NCBI GenBank assembly: GCA_938024995.1
Contig: CALJDU010000003.1
Span: forward strand, 62,001-126,000
From: an uncultured bacterium
Lineage (GTDB): Bacteria > Myxococcota_A > Polyangia > Polyangiales > Houyiibacteriaceae
DNA length: 64,000 nt
Direction of reading: 5' to 3'
Below are positions 33,776-42,291 of the stretch, piece by piece (the first letter of the stretch is position 1; each line of letters opens with the position of its first letter). Made by a program: the position numbers and the translations under genes. The notes beneath the pieces are model-generated. The model did no database searches and was not told the origin of the DNA. It saw only the letters and a list, made by a program, of their open reading frames with translations.

Positions 33776-34924
33776 ATGCTGAAGGTCAGCCACGTCAGCT
33801 CGATCCGCGAGGTCAACGCGACCGCTTGGGACGCGCTCGCCGGTGACGACGATCCCTTCACGGAACACGGGTTTCACCTCACGCTTGAGATCTCCGGCGC
33901 GGTCGGCGATGACTCGGGGTGGGACCCTTGCCACGTGTTGGTCCACGAAGGTGACACGCTCGTGGGCGCGCTCCCGCTCTATGAGAAGGACCACAGCTAC
34001 GGCGAGTACATCTTCGACTGGGCGTGGGCTGACGCCTCGATGCGGATGGGGCTGCGCTACTACCCGAAGCTCGTCTCGATGGCGCCCGTGACGCCCGCCA
34101 CCGGACAGCGCTTCTTGGTCCCGAGCGATGCGTCGGAAGAGCGCCGCCGCGACATCGTCAGCAAGCTGCTCGACGGAGCGCTCGCGTTGCGTGACGAGCG
34201 CAACGCTTCGTCCATCCACTTGCTCTTCTTGAACGAGCAAGAGCTGACCGATGTGCGCGCGGACGGGCGCTTCATGCCGCGGCTCTCTCATCAGTTCCAT
34301 TGGCACAATCGCGGCTACGAGACCTTCGACGACTTCCTCGCGGAGTTTCGTTCTTCGAACCGCAAGAAGCTCCGAAAAGAGCGCCGCGTCGCGCGCGAGT
34401 CAGGTCTCGAGATCCGCGTCCTGACCGGCGACGAGCTGACGCCAAAGCACTGGGCGCGGCTCCGCGAGTTCTATCGGAACACCTGCGCGCGGAAAGGATC
34501 GTTCCCCTACTTGCCGTTCCACTTCTTCGAGCACGCCCAAGAGCACCTCGCGCACCGCGCAGTGGTCGCCGCAGCGTTCGATGGAGACGCGATGATGGCC
34601 GCGTCGCTCAACTTCGAGAAAGGCGCGCACCTCTATGGTCGTTACTGGGGCGCGGACCAGCGCTTCGAGATGATGCACTTCGAGCTTTGCTACTACCAGC
34701 TGATCGAGCGCGCGATCGCGAAGGGAATGACGCGCTTCGAAGCGGGCGCGCAAGGGCATCACAAGCTCAAGCGCGGGCTGATGCCGAGCGGAGTGCACAG
34801 CGCCCACTACATTGAACACCCGCGACTTCACGAAGCCATCGGTGACTTTTTGCCGCGGGAGGCCATGGCGGCCAAGCGGCAGATGAACGAGCTCGCGAAG
34901 CACGGCCCATTTCGCCGCGGCTGA
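33776..34924 (+). CDS. FemAB/GNAT-like N-acyltransferase (COG3146-type)
   Basis: 382 residues, the usual length of the predicted N-acyltransferase family often annotated as peptidoglycan-related or DUF482. Seen are WDPCHVLVHEGDTLVGALPL, the YGEYIFDWAWADA segment, FRSSNRKKLRKERR (an acyl-donor binding-type basic turn), CARKGSFPYL and FEAGAQGHHKLKRGL, which is strongly conserved in this family. Soluble, cytoplasmic. The substrate is not known for the family. ATG 33776 follows the previous gene closely and both may be cotranscribed. Confidence 0.8.
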   Translation: MLKVSHVSSIREVNATAWDALAGDDDPFTEHGFHLTLEISGAVGDDSGWDPCHVLVHEGDTLVGALPLYEKDHSYGEYIFDWAWADASMRMGLRYYPKLVSMAPVTPATGQRFLVPSDASEERRRDIVSKLLDGALALRDERNASSIHLLFLNEQELTDVRADGRFMPRLSHQFHWHNRGYETFDDFLAEFRSSNRKKLRKERRVARESGLEIRVLTGDELTPKHWARLREFYRNTCARKGSFPYLPFHFFEHAQEHLAHRAVVAAAFDGDAMMAASLNFEKGAHLYGRYWGADQRFEMMHFELCYYQLIERAIAKGMTRFEAGAQGHHKLKRGLMPSGVHSAHYIEHPRLHEAIGDFLPREAMAAKRQMNELAKHGPFRRG

Positions 34925-34930
34925 GCCTTT

Positions 34931-34985
34931 AAGGGTCTTTTTTCGAAGACCCTCTCTCCCTTTGGTCGATTCACCCAAAACGTTT
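34931..34985. repeat. Third copy of the dispersed hairpin repeat
   Basis: Eight-base arms AGGGTCTT (34932-34939) and AAGACCCT (34946-34953), loop TTTTCG, are followed by CTCTCCCTTTGG, TCGATTCACCCAAAACG. This parallels the unit at 23705-23755 base for base over much of its length, then decays; a short TTCGCTTCGCTCT match lies further on near 35021. It begins 7 bp after the stop of the acyltransferase, as the first copy begins soon after another stop. It may end transcription there. Confidence 0.7.
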
Positions 34986-35126
34986 TCTGCGCAGGGCGCC
35001 AAGCGACGACCGGAGTTTTGTTCGCTTCGCTCTCAAAGACTCTGGCCGTGTCTGGGACCCCTTGTTTGCTGTCGTTTCGGTGACGCTGCTTGTGTCTCGT
35101 CCCACGTGACTTAAGTTGCAGGCGCC

Positions 35127-35552
35127 ATGGAGGACCTTCGCATCACTGCACGGATCACGATCCCCGGATCGGATCTGTCCTTTCGCGCGGCGCGGTCCGG
35201 CGGAAGCGGGGGCCAGAACGTGAACAAGGTCGCCACGAAGGTCGACCTGCGCTTCGATCTCGCCAAGACCACCGTGCTCCGCGATGAGGTGAAGGACCGC
35301 ATTCGTCAGATCGCGGGTTCTCGGCTCGACGCCGATGGCCGGCTGGTGGTCGTCTGTGAAGCGACTCGTCGTCAGAGCCGCAACCTTGAGATCGCGCGCG
35401 AAAAGCTCGTCGCGATCATCTCGCAGGCGTTGGTTCGCCCGAAGAAGCGGCGGGCGACGAAGCCGAGCCGTGGTGTTCAGCGCCGGCGACTGGCGGCCAA
35501 GCGCCGGACCGCGGAGAAGAAGAAGAGCCGCGGTCGCGTCACTGACTACTGA
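35127..35552 (+). CDS. arfB: Peptidyl-tRNA hydrolase ArfB (ribosome rescue)
   Basis: 141 residues, the usual ArfB/YaeJ length. The catalytic GGQ (28-30) lies in SGGSGGQNVNK, and the C-terminal tail is highly basic (KKRRATKPSR, RRRLAAKRRTAEKKKSRGR), which in ArfB enters the empty mRNA channel of stalled ribosomes. It hydrolyses peptidyl-tRNA on non-stop complexes. The protein lacks the extra domain of RF1/RF2. Stands alone, converging on the MYXO-CTERM gene at 35600. Confidence 0.93.
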   Translation: MEDLRITARITIPGSDLSFRAARSGGSGGQNVNKVATKVDLRFDLAKTTVLRDEVKDRIRQIAGSRLDADGRLVVVCEATRRQSRNLEIAREKLVAIISQALVRPKKRRATKPSRGVQRRRLAAKRRTAEKKKSRGRVTDY

Positions 35553-35599
35553 CCCGTCCGCGCGCGTGCCCGTTCTTGGGAAGGGGCACGCGAACGCTC

Positions 35600-36883
35600 C
35601 TAGCTCCGTCGCCGAAGCGCGAGGAGGACCCAAACGAACGCGAGCGCGTTCGGTCCCGCCGCGGTGCTGACATTACATCCGCCATCATCGCTCATGGTCC
35701 CGCCACCCATGTCGGCGTCTTCATCATCGATGCCCGCGTCGCCGGCGTCCACACCTGCGTCAAGGGTACCGGCATCGGAGCCGGCGTCGCTTGGATCTGG
35801 TGTTCCGCCGTCGGGCACGGACGACGCGAGGTCGGTGCTCGTCACGACCGACAGTGACCCACGCGCCCCGGTGGCGTCTGCGTAGCCGTCCACGAGTGAG
35901 TCAAAGAGACCGGCGTGCTCTTCCAGTAGCGCGGAGCGCGCTTCGTCTGCGGTGCCCGACGGGACGAGCAAGACGAACCCGATGGAGATCTCCGTTGACT
36001 CGTCGCCGTACGCCGGGGTCCGCGGTCCGTTCGCTTCGATGATCTCCTCGATGGTGTACTCGACGCGCTCTGCGTTCACGATGACCTCTTGGTCGACATT
36101 CATCCAAGGGAACGTCCGCGCCTGGAGCCCGCGACGCCCCCAGATGGGATCGAAGATGTCCTCCGCGCCGGTGACGTTCCGCAACACGCCCGTCGGCGGC
36201 ACTTCGCTCGCCGGAACAAGACCCATCGTGTAGAGGTCGAGCATCGAGAACGCGATCTCGCCAGGCGCGAGCGGGGCGGCGCGATAGCGACCTTCGCCCA
36301 GGTTCTCCCATCGGCTGCCGCCCGCCGGAGAGGGCAAGTCGTTGTAGAAGCTCCAGTGAAAGCTGAACCCAAGAAGCTCGTTGGGGACGTCGCCCGGGAC
36401 GCGCAGCGCGGGGCCCCAAAGATGGCTGAGCTCAAGAAGGAAGAGGTAGCGCGCGTAGCCTTCGACCGGCGCGCCGTGTCGCGTCGCGCCGCCGCTCACG
36501 TCGATGTTGTTGTGAAGGAGGATCGCGCGGAGCGGCGGAAGGGGCGACTCGTTCACGCCCCCCGTGTCCTCAAACACCTCGTCCTCAAGGCCAAGACCGG
36601 TGACGGTGTTCGCGATCGGGATGTAGTTCGTGCCGCTGTTGTTCCCGAACATCGGGAAGGTCGTCCAGACGCTCAGCACCTCGGGAATGGGCTGCTCGAG
36701 TTCTTCGAGGTACGGCTCGAGGAGGCCGTTAAGCGCAGCGTTCGCTTGTTCCGCTGAGGTCCAGCGGGAATTGAACGCATCGCTCTCGATGATGACGAAG
36801 GGGGCCGATTGCGCGGACGTGGGAGTCGGCCCTGTCGCGATGACCACGGTGATCGTGAGGAGGAAAAGAGGAAGGCGTGTCAT
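35600..36883 (-). CDS. Secreted MYXO-CTERM protein, unknown domain
   Basis: 427 residues. The signal peptide (MTRLPLFLLTITVVIAT) has cleavage near TSAQS. Residues 27-345 form an unrecognised globular domain containing YLFLLELSHLWG and FSFHWSFYNDL, which hint at a peptidase-like fold but lack an HExxH. Residues 350-400 are an Asp/Ala/Gly linker. The last ~30 residues (DGGCNVS, hydrophobic helix, LRRRS) match the MYXO-CTERM pattern, so the protein is probably cut by a myxosortase and displayed on the surface. A perfect 16-bp palindrome overlaps its start codon (36879-36894). Confidence 0.75.
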   Translation of the reverse strand: MTRLPLFLLTITVVIATGPTPTSAQSAPFVIIESDAFNSRWTSAEQANAALNGLLEPYLEELEQPIPEVLSVWTTFPMFGNNSGTNYIPIANTVTGLGLEDEVFEDTGGVNESPLPPLRAILLHNNIDVSGGATRHGAPVEGYARYLFLLELSHLWGPALRVPGDVPNELLGFSFHWSFYNDLPSPAGGSRWENLGEGRYRAAPLAPGEIAFSMLDLYTMGLVPASEVPPTGVLRNVTGAEDIFDPIWGRRGLQARTFPWMNVDQEVIVNAERVEYTIEEIIEANGPRTPAYGDESTEISIGFVLLVPSGTADEARSALLEEHAGLFDSLVDGYADATGARGSLSVVTSTDLASSVPDGGTPDPSDAGSDAGTLDAGVDAGDAGIDDEDADMGGGTMSDDGGCNVSTAAGPNALAFVWVLLALRRRS

Positions 36884-36894
36884 GACGTCATGAC
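36879..36894. promoter_or_regulatory. Perfect 16-bp palindrome over a start codon
   Basis: GTCATGACGTCATGAC equals its own reverse complement and contains the start codon of the gene at 36883 (CAT at 36881-36883). A protein bound here would block translation-proximal transcription, so it is a candidate operator. It could also be a chance product of Met-Thr codons. A GGGTCATAC sequence lies about 19 bp further upstream. Confidence 0.4.
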
Positions 36895-36980
36895 CCTCAC
36901 TCTGTGCGAGGCAGGGTCATACCGTCAGTTAAGCCGGCTGAGGCGACATTAAGACTTGGTCAGGTCACATAAAGCGGAGC

Positions 36981-39419
36981 CTAGGACTCGAGCGCGAAAG
37001 TGACGTGCTGGTCGCTCTTGAGGCGATATCCCCCAGGCCGCGTCTCGATACAGCCGAAGCCTGCGCGACGAAGCGACGCGATCGCGACGCGGACGCGGTT
37101 GGTCGCGGCTTTGCTTTTGATCTGCTCACCGGGCCACCCCGCGCTCACCAGCTGCTCCACGCTCAGCCCGTCGTCCTGTCCTCTGTTCGCGGCGAGCGCG
37201 AGCGCATAGAGGATTCCACCGTTCGGCGAGCTCCGTTCGATTCGTCCGTCGTCGAGCGTGATCGCATCGGGACCGACCCGCAGCGCTCCCTGGGGCGGGT
37301 GGCGATGATGATGATGGACGTGGAGCAATCGCGCTGCCCAGGCTGCGTGACCGCGTAAGCCCTTACGTTCGGGCGGCGGGAGCGCGGGGTCGAGGTGGCG
37401 ACGGTGAAGCCGGAGCGCGACCACGCCGTCGTGCTCTTCATGGCTGGTGCACGCCTTTGCCTTCTCGAACGCAGAGCACGCTTCGTCACGTGATCCTGCC
37501 ATTGCCAGCGCCGCGCCGAGGTAACCGTACATGAGCGAGAGACTGTAAACCCGTGACTCATCGACCTCGCCCACGGCTCGGGCGGCCCAATCGATCCCCT
37601 CACCAACGTGTCCATGATCGAGCGCGAGGATCGCGCGATCCATACACAGGACGCCCACCCAGTTGCGGTCTCCAGCGCCGCTCGACAGCGCGATCGCTTG
37701 GTCGTACAGCGCGACCGCGTCCGCGAAGCGGCGCTGTTCACGCGCGATGTTGCCGAGGTAGCCGAGCCCTCGTGCGCGCGCCATCGTTGCGCCGAGCGCT
37801 TCACTTCGCTCGACCGCGTCTTCGATGAGGACCTGCGCTTCGGCGTACTTGCCAACGTCGCAGAGGAAGAAGCCGTAGCTCAGCAAGGCGCCGAGCTGTT
37901 CGCGGGGCGGGATGAGATCACGACAACGCAGCGCTGCGACGAAGTGCTCCTCGGCTTCTTCGTATCGCTTGAGCACGACATACGCGGACGCGGCGAACCG
38001 ATGGGCGCTCGCTTCCGCCCACCCGCCGAGCTTCATGGCGAACGTTCGCTCCGCGGCGCGGATCGTGGCGTTGAGCTCCCCGATGGTCCACGCGCGCCGA
38101 ACGACGCAGCGCCACGCCACGCTCTGGGTGTCCTCGCTAAATCGAGCGCTTCGAACCAGTGGGTCGAGCGTCGTGATGGAGAGCGGCGACCCGTCGAAGA
38201 GCGCGAGACCGACCGCGATCGCGTCGCGAACAGCGCTGGACGAGGCGCTCTCATGTCGTCGCTTCAAGACCTCTTGGACCTGCTCGTCGGAGATGTGAAG
38301 GAGCGCCTCGTTCAGCCACCAGAGCACTCCGCGCGCGACGTGCTGCTCGTCATCCGAGGGCAGCGCGGGGTGGTCGGCGAGCTCTCGCAACACGGCGCTG
38401 AGGGACTCGAAACGCGCGGAAGCGTCTTCGCACGCCCAGCTCAGGAGCCGCACGCGAGTGTCATGAACGAAGCGAGGTTCATACCGCGTGACGGTCTCGT
38501 CTTCTGGGAACACACCCCCGTTCGGCAGCGCGAAGCGCGCGAAGCGACGCATCATCGATAGCATCGCGAACTTGCCGTCTGGACGACGCTGCAGCACCGA
38601 GGCGAGTCGAAGCGAGGCGACCGATTCGATCGGGTCCTCCCCAACGACCGTGGTCAGGTCCGCCAGGGTGAAGGCGTTGGTGAAGAGAGACGCAGCGAAC
38701 CACGCGCGGCGTTCCGTCGGCGTCAGCGCGTTCCATGAGAGCTGCAGCGACGCGATGATGCTGCGGGATCGTGCTGGGCTCCCGCGGTACCCGCCCGAGA
38801 GCACGTCGAGCCGCGTCTTGAGCCGATGCGCGACCTCCTCCACTCCCACGATCGCTGCTCTCGCCGCGGCGAGCTCGATGGTGAGCGGGAGGCCGTCGAG
38901 GCGTTGCACCAGTCGGGAGGCCACGTTTGTATCGATCTCGATCTCTGCGTCCACCTCGTTCGCGCGCTGCACGAAGAGGTCTACCGAGGCATCGGGGTCG
39001 AGCGGCCGAAGCCGCATGGGACGCTCGCCAGGAACGCGGAGCAGCACGCGGCTGGAAACCGCGAATGCCGTTCGAGGTGCGGTCGCCACCAACTCTGGGA
39101 GCCAGTTGCTGAGCTCGTCCAGACACTGATCCACGTCGTCGAGCAGGACGCGGCAATCACCGCGCGCGATGAGCGCGTTGGCGATCTGCGCGAGGCTCGC
39201 TTCCTCTGGGTTGAGCCCGAGCAGCGCAGAGAGGGAGGCCATCGCGCGGTTTCGGACGCCCGAGAGCGGCACCACGAGGGTCGGCGCGACCGCGCGACCG
39301 AGTCGTGACTTTCCGACCCCCGCAGGCCCAGTCACGGTTGTCACCTGACCTGGACTCCAGAGCGCACGCAGCGCTCTGACGTCGTCGTCACGACCGATGA
39401 GCCGATTACCGGTGTCCAC
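36981..39419 (-). CDS. STAND (NB-ARC-like) regulator with TPR region and C-terminal winged helix
   Basis: 812 residues. The N-terminal STAND ATPase has Walker A GPAGVGKSRL (31-40), Walker B CRVLLDDVDQ (about 88-97), a FAVSSRVLLRVPGE sensor region and GLPLTIELAAARA (the GLPL motif). Residues 440-700 are helical TPR-like repeats (YEEAEEHFVAALRCR, FADAVALYDQAIALSS). The last ~90 residues (LSVEQLVSAGWPGEQ, ATNRVRVAIASLRRAGF, GCIETRPGGYRL) match an OmpR/SARP-type winged helix. In most SARP/AfsR regulators this DNA-binding domain is N-terminal; here the order is reversed. Divergent from a Fur-boxed iron operon, so it may control or respond to it. Confidence 0.8.
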   Translation of the reverse strand: MDTGNRLIGRDDDVRALRALWSPGQVTTVTGPAGVGKSRLGRAVAPTLVVPLSGVRNRAMASLSALLGLNPEEASLAQIANALIARGDCRVLLDDVDQCLDELSNWLPELVATAPRTAFAVSSRVLLRVPGERPMRLRPLDPDASVDLFVQRANEVDAEIEIDTNVASRLVQRLDGLPLTIELAAARAAIVGVEEVAHRLKTRLDVLSGGYRGSPARSRSIIASLQLSWNALTPTERRAWFAASLFTNAFTLADLTTVVGEDPIESVASLRLASVLQRRPDGKFAMLSMMRRFARFALPNGGVFPEDETVTRYEPRFVHDTRVRLLSWACEDASARFESLSAVLRELADHPALPSDDEQHVARGVLWWLNEALLHISDEQVQEVLKRRHESASSSAVRDAIAVGLALFDGSPLSITTLDPLVRSARFSEDTQSVAWRCVVRRAWTIGELNATIRAAERTFAMKLGGWAEASAHRFAASAYVVLKRYEEAEEHFVAALRCRDLIPPREQLGALLSYGFFLCDVGKYAEAQVLIEDAVERSEALGATMARARGLGYLGNIAREQRRFADAVALYDQAIALSSGAGDRNWVGVLCMDRAILALDHGHVGEGIDWAARAVGEVDESRVYSLSLMYGYLGAALAMAGSRDEACSAFEKAKACTSHEEHDGVVALRLHRRHLDPALPPPERKGLRGHAAWAARLLHVHHHHRHPPQGALRVGPDAITLDDGRIERSSPNGGILYALALAANRGQDDGLSVEQLVSAGWPGEQIKSKAATNRVRVAIASLRRAGFGCIETRPGGYRLKSDQHVTFALES

Positions 39420-39493
39420 GCCGCTCCAACGTACACTGGGCGCGGGTGCGTTTTTGCTGAAAATGCCTCGAAAACCGCGCAGACGCTTTCGTC

Positions 39494-39522
39494 TTGAAAA
39501 CGATATTGATATTCATTATCAA
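39494..39522 (+). promoter_or_regulatory. Fur box overlapping a candidate promoter
   Basis: GATATTGATATTCATTATC at 39502-39520 matches the classical 19-bp Fur consensus GATAATGATAATCATTATC at 17 of 19 positions. It lies inside a candidate sigma-70 promoter (TTGAAA at 39494-39499, 17-bp spacer, TATCAA at 39517-39522) just upstream of the DUF4856 gene start at 39529. Fur with iron bound would block this promoter. The short distance to ATG suggests a very short leader. It also lies in the 109-bp region shared with the divergent STAND regulator. Confidence 0.85.
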
Positions 39523-39528
39523 GATGGC

Positions 39529-41055
39529 ATGAAACACACGCTTCGACTTCTGACGGTGCTCGCGATGCTGATCGGCTGTGGTGATGACGACACGGGCTCG
39601 ACTGACGCCGCGATCGACACGAGCGCTGACGCGACAACCGATGGGATGACCGCCGAAGACACAGATCTGCCCCCGATTCCGGACGAGTATGAGTTCACGC
39701 GGAACGGGGAAAGCTCAGTCGCCTACACCGGTCAAATCATGCGGCACGTGCTCATCGCTGACCTGAAGCGTCACCTGGATGGCATCAGCGATGGCATCGA
39801 CAGCGGGAGCTACCCGACGTCCGCGATGCCGCTCGTCGAGACGGAAGAAGGGCGCGTCGTGGCGGCCCTCGACTTCTATTTCCGCTTTGATGAAGCCAAC
39901 GCAGACGTTGAGCACGGGTTCGTGACCGACCCAGCGGTTTTCGAGACGACCTATGGAGACATCTCGACGAAGAACCTTGTCGACAAGCTCGCGGGGAACG
40001 ACACCTCGACCGACCATCGTGACTGGTCCACCGCGTTTTCGGGGTGGGCTGACGATTCCATCGCGGCGAGCGGTGGTGGCGTGGACTCCCCTGAGAACCT
40101 TATCGTCGCGTTCTTTGAGACGCTTGAAGCGAACGCGCTCGCGCGCGTCGACGGGACCACCCGCCGCGGCCCTGGAACGAATGGGACGACCGTCGGCGAC
40201 GGCGACATCCTCCCGGTCTTTCTGCTCGAGAATGGCGTCGACCTGCAGCAGATGATCGACAAGCTGCTCCGCACCGGCATCGCGTACAGCCAGGCGACCG
40301 ACGATTACCTAGACGATGACGTCGAAGGCAAGGGGCTGCTCGCGAGTCATGACGTGGGCGACGATCCGTACACCAGCCGTGAGCACGCGTGGGACGAAGC
40401 CTTCGGCTACTTTGGTCTCTCGGTCTACACCTCGCAGTTCGCGGATGACGACGCGATCGCGGACGACAAGGTTGTTGACGGTGACGGCGACGGACGCATC
40501 AGCTTGATCTCCGAGTACATGCACCACGCGGCGGTCAACGCCGCCAAGCGCGACCGCGCGAGCGCGTCATCGGCGCCCACGGATTTTACGGCCGATGCCT
40601 GGGAAGCCTTCATCGCGGGGCGTCATCTTCTCGCGACCACCGAGGGCGAGCTCAGCGAAGCAGACGCGGCCGCTCTTCGCGGCTACCGCGACACCATTGT
40701 CATGACCTGGGAGATGGTCATCGCGGCGACGGTCGTGCACTACATCAACGACACGCTCCGAGACATGAACACCATCGGCACCGACGCCTACTCGTTCGCG
40801 GGTCACGCGAAGCACTGGTCGGAACTCAAGGGCTTCGCGCTTGGGCTCCAGTTTAACCCCCACGCGCTCTTGAGCGCCGCGAACTTCACGACGTTCCACG
40901 AGCTTGTCGGTGACGCGCCGGTGCTCGGGACGGCGCCAGCAGCGGATCTCGAGGCGTATCGAGCGGACCTGCGCGCGGCTCGCGGTTTGCTCGCTGCCGC
41001 CTATGGATTTGACGCCGCGAACGTCGGAGATGACGCCGGCGAGAACGGCTGGTAA
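39529..41055 (+). CDS. DUF4856-like lipoprotein of an imelysin/iron-uptake locus
   Basis: 508 residues from ATG 39529, giving a signal peptide with lipobox LIGC (Cys17). An Asp/Thr-rich linker precedes a mostly helical domain (about 50-500) containing YEFTRNGESSVAYTGQ, GQIMRHVLIADLK, AWDEAFGYFG and EYMHHAAVN. This fits the DUF4856 family, which is found beside imelysin genes in Bacteroidota and marine proteobacteria. It is first in a tight operon (gaps 9, 18 and 8 bp) with imelysin, HTTM and TonB-receptor genes, right behind a Fur box. Hence a role in iron acquisition or storage at the cell envelope is likely, but its chemistry is unknown. Confidence 0.78.
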   Translation: MKHTLRLLTVLAMLIGCGDDDTGSTDAAIDTSADATTDGMTAEDTDLPPIPDEYEFTRNGESSVAYTGQIMRHVLIADLKRHLDGISDGIDSGSYPTSAMPLVETEEGRVVAALDFYFRFDEANADVEHGFVTDPAVFETTYGDISTKNLVDKLAGNDTSTDHRDWSTAFSGWADDSIAASGGGVDSPENLIVAFFETLEANALARVDGTTRRGPGTNGTTVGDGDILPVFLLENGVDLQQMIDKLLRTGIAYSQATDDYLDDDVEGKGLLASHDVGDDPYTSREHAWDEAFGYFGLSVYTSQFADDDAIADDKVVDGDGDGRISLISEYMHHAAVNAAKRDRASASSAPTDFTADAWEAFIAGRHLLATTEGELSEADAAALRGYRDTIVMTWEMVIAATVVHYINDTLRDMNTIGTDAYSFAGHAKHWSELKGFALGLQFNPHALLSAANFTTFHELVGDAPVLGTAPAADLEAYRADLRAARGLLAAAYGFDAANVGDDAGENGW

Positions 41056-41064
41056 GGCACGGTC

Positions 41065-42273
41065 ATGACGCGCTCCATCTCACTTTTCGTTGGCCTTTGT
41101 TCCGTCCTCGCGTTGACCGGTTGCGGTGACGACGACGCGGGAGGCAGCGACGCGGCGCCGGACACGACGGACATCCAAGGGGACCGGCGCGCGGTCGTCG
41201 CGAGTATCGCGGAGAACGCGATCTTGCCTGCGATGCAGGACTTCGCGCGCGCCGCCGCGGGGCTCGCGACCGCAGCGGAGACCTTCAGTGACACGCCGAC
41301 GGACGACGCCGCTCGTGGCGCCGTGCAGATGAGATGGGTCGCGGCGAACCGCGCCTGGCAACGCGTTGAGATGATGCAGGTTGGACCGGCGGGTCGGCTC
41401 GATCTCACGATGGCGGGAGAAGATCGCCGGGACGCGATTTACTCCTGGCCGACGGTCAACCGCTGCCGGGTCGATCAAGAACTGGTCGAGCAGGCCTACC
41501 TTGACCCGGCCGCCTTCGCGTCGGAGGCGCCGAACGTCCGCGGTCTCGACGCGCTCGAGTACCTCCTCTTCCGCGACAATGTCTTTGCCGAGGCGACCCA
41601 GAACAGCTGCTCCGACATGAGCCGGATCAACACCGATGGCCTCTGGACAGAGGTCGTCCCCGTTCTCCTTGAGCGTCGCGCGGCCTATGCAAAGACGGCC
41701 GCGCAGATGGTGCAGGACGACGCAGACGCTTTGGTCGCGCGTTGGGAAGGAGCCGATGGGTTCTTGCTCGAGTTCACGACCGAAGACGGAAGCGTGTACC
41801 GCTCGGCGCAGGAAGGCCTCAACGCGATCAGCGACGCGCTCTTCTACTTGGACAAGGAAACCAAGGACATGAAGATCGCCGATCCCGCGGGGCTTCGTGA
41901 GTGCGCATCGGGGTGCGAAGAGGGCCGCGAGTTCTCGGCGGCGCCTGCGTCGCTCGGGAGCGTCGCGCAGAACCTTCGCGGCTTCCGCGCGGTGTTCACC
42001 GGCGGTGACGAGCTCGGCTTTGACGATCTGCTCGACATGCTCGACCAAGACGCGCTTCGCGCCGAGATGCTGACCGATATCGATGACGCGATCGCGCGCG
42101 CCGACCTCTTGGCCTCGAACCACGAGACGCTAGCGACCGCGCTCGAGAGCGACCGCGACGGAGTCCTCGCGCTCCACGCGGACATCGTTCGCATCACGAC
42201 CAACCTGAAGACTCAGTTCCTGACGGTGCTCGACCTCGAGCTTCCCGACCGCGCTGAGGGCGACGACGACTGA
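41065..42273 (+). CDS. Imelysin-like lipoprotein
   Basis: 402 residues. The signal peptide ends in lipobox LTGC (Cys20). The body has the imelysin-type helical bundle: RAWQRVEMMQVGPAG, YSWPTVNRCRVDQELVE, RGLDALEYLLF, SDALFYLDKETKDMKIADP. In many imelysins the central motif is GxHxxE; here it reads G-L-D-A-L-E, so the His is replaced by Asp, as in some lipoprotein imelysins. Imelysin proteins are iron-regulated envelope proteins of disputed ligand-binding role. Second gene of the Fur-controlled operon. Confidence 0.88.
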   Translation: MTRSISLFVGLCSVLALTGCGDDDAGGSDAAPDTTDIQGDRRAVVASIAENAILPAMQDFARAAAGLATAAETFSDTPTDDAARGAVQMRWVAANRAWQRVEMMQVGPAGRLDLTMAGEDRRDAIYSWPTVNRCRVDQELVEQAYLDPAAFASEAPNVRGLDALEYLLFRDNVFAEATQNSCSDMSRINTDGLWTEVVPVLLERRAAYAKTAAQMVQDDADALVARWEGADGFLLEFTTEDGSVYRSAQEGLNAISDALFYLDKETKDMKIADPAGLRECASGCEEGREFSAAPASLGSVAQNLRGFRAVFTGGDELGFDDLLDMLDQDALRAEMLTDIDDAIARADLLASNHETLATALESDRDGVLALHADIVRITTNLKTQFLTVLDLELPDRAEGDDD

Positions 42274-42291
42274 CGCTCGATCGACGCAGGC

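Noticed and set aside
32750..34306. A 518-codon minus-strand open frame overlapping the hypothetical and acyltransferase genes
   Set aside because: Its composition (Arg/Asp/Val/His-rich) is that of an antisense frame in GC-rich DNA, while the plus-strand frames have coherent domains.
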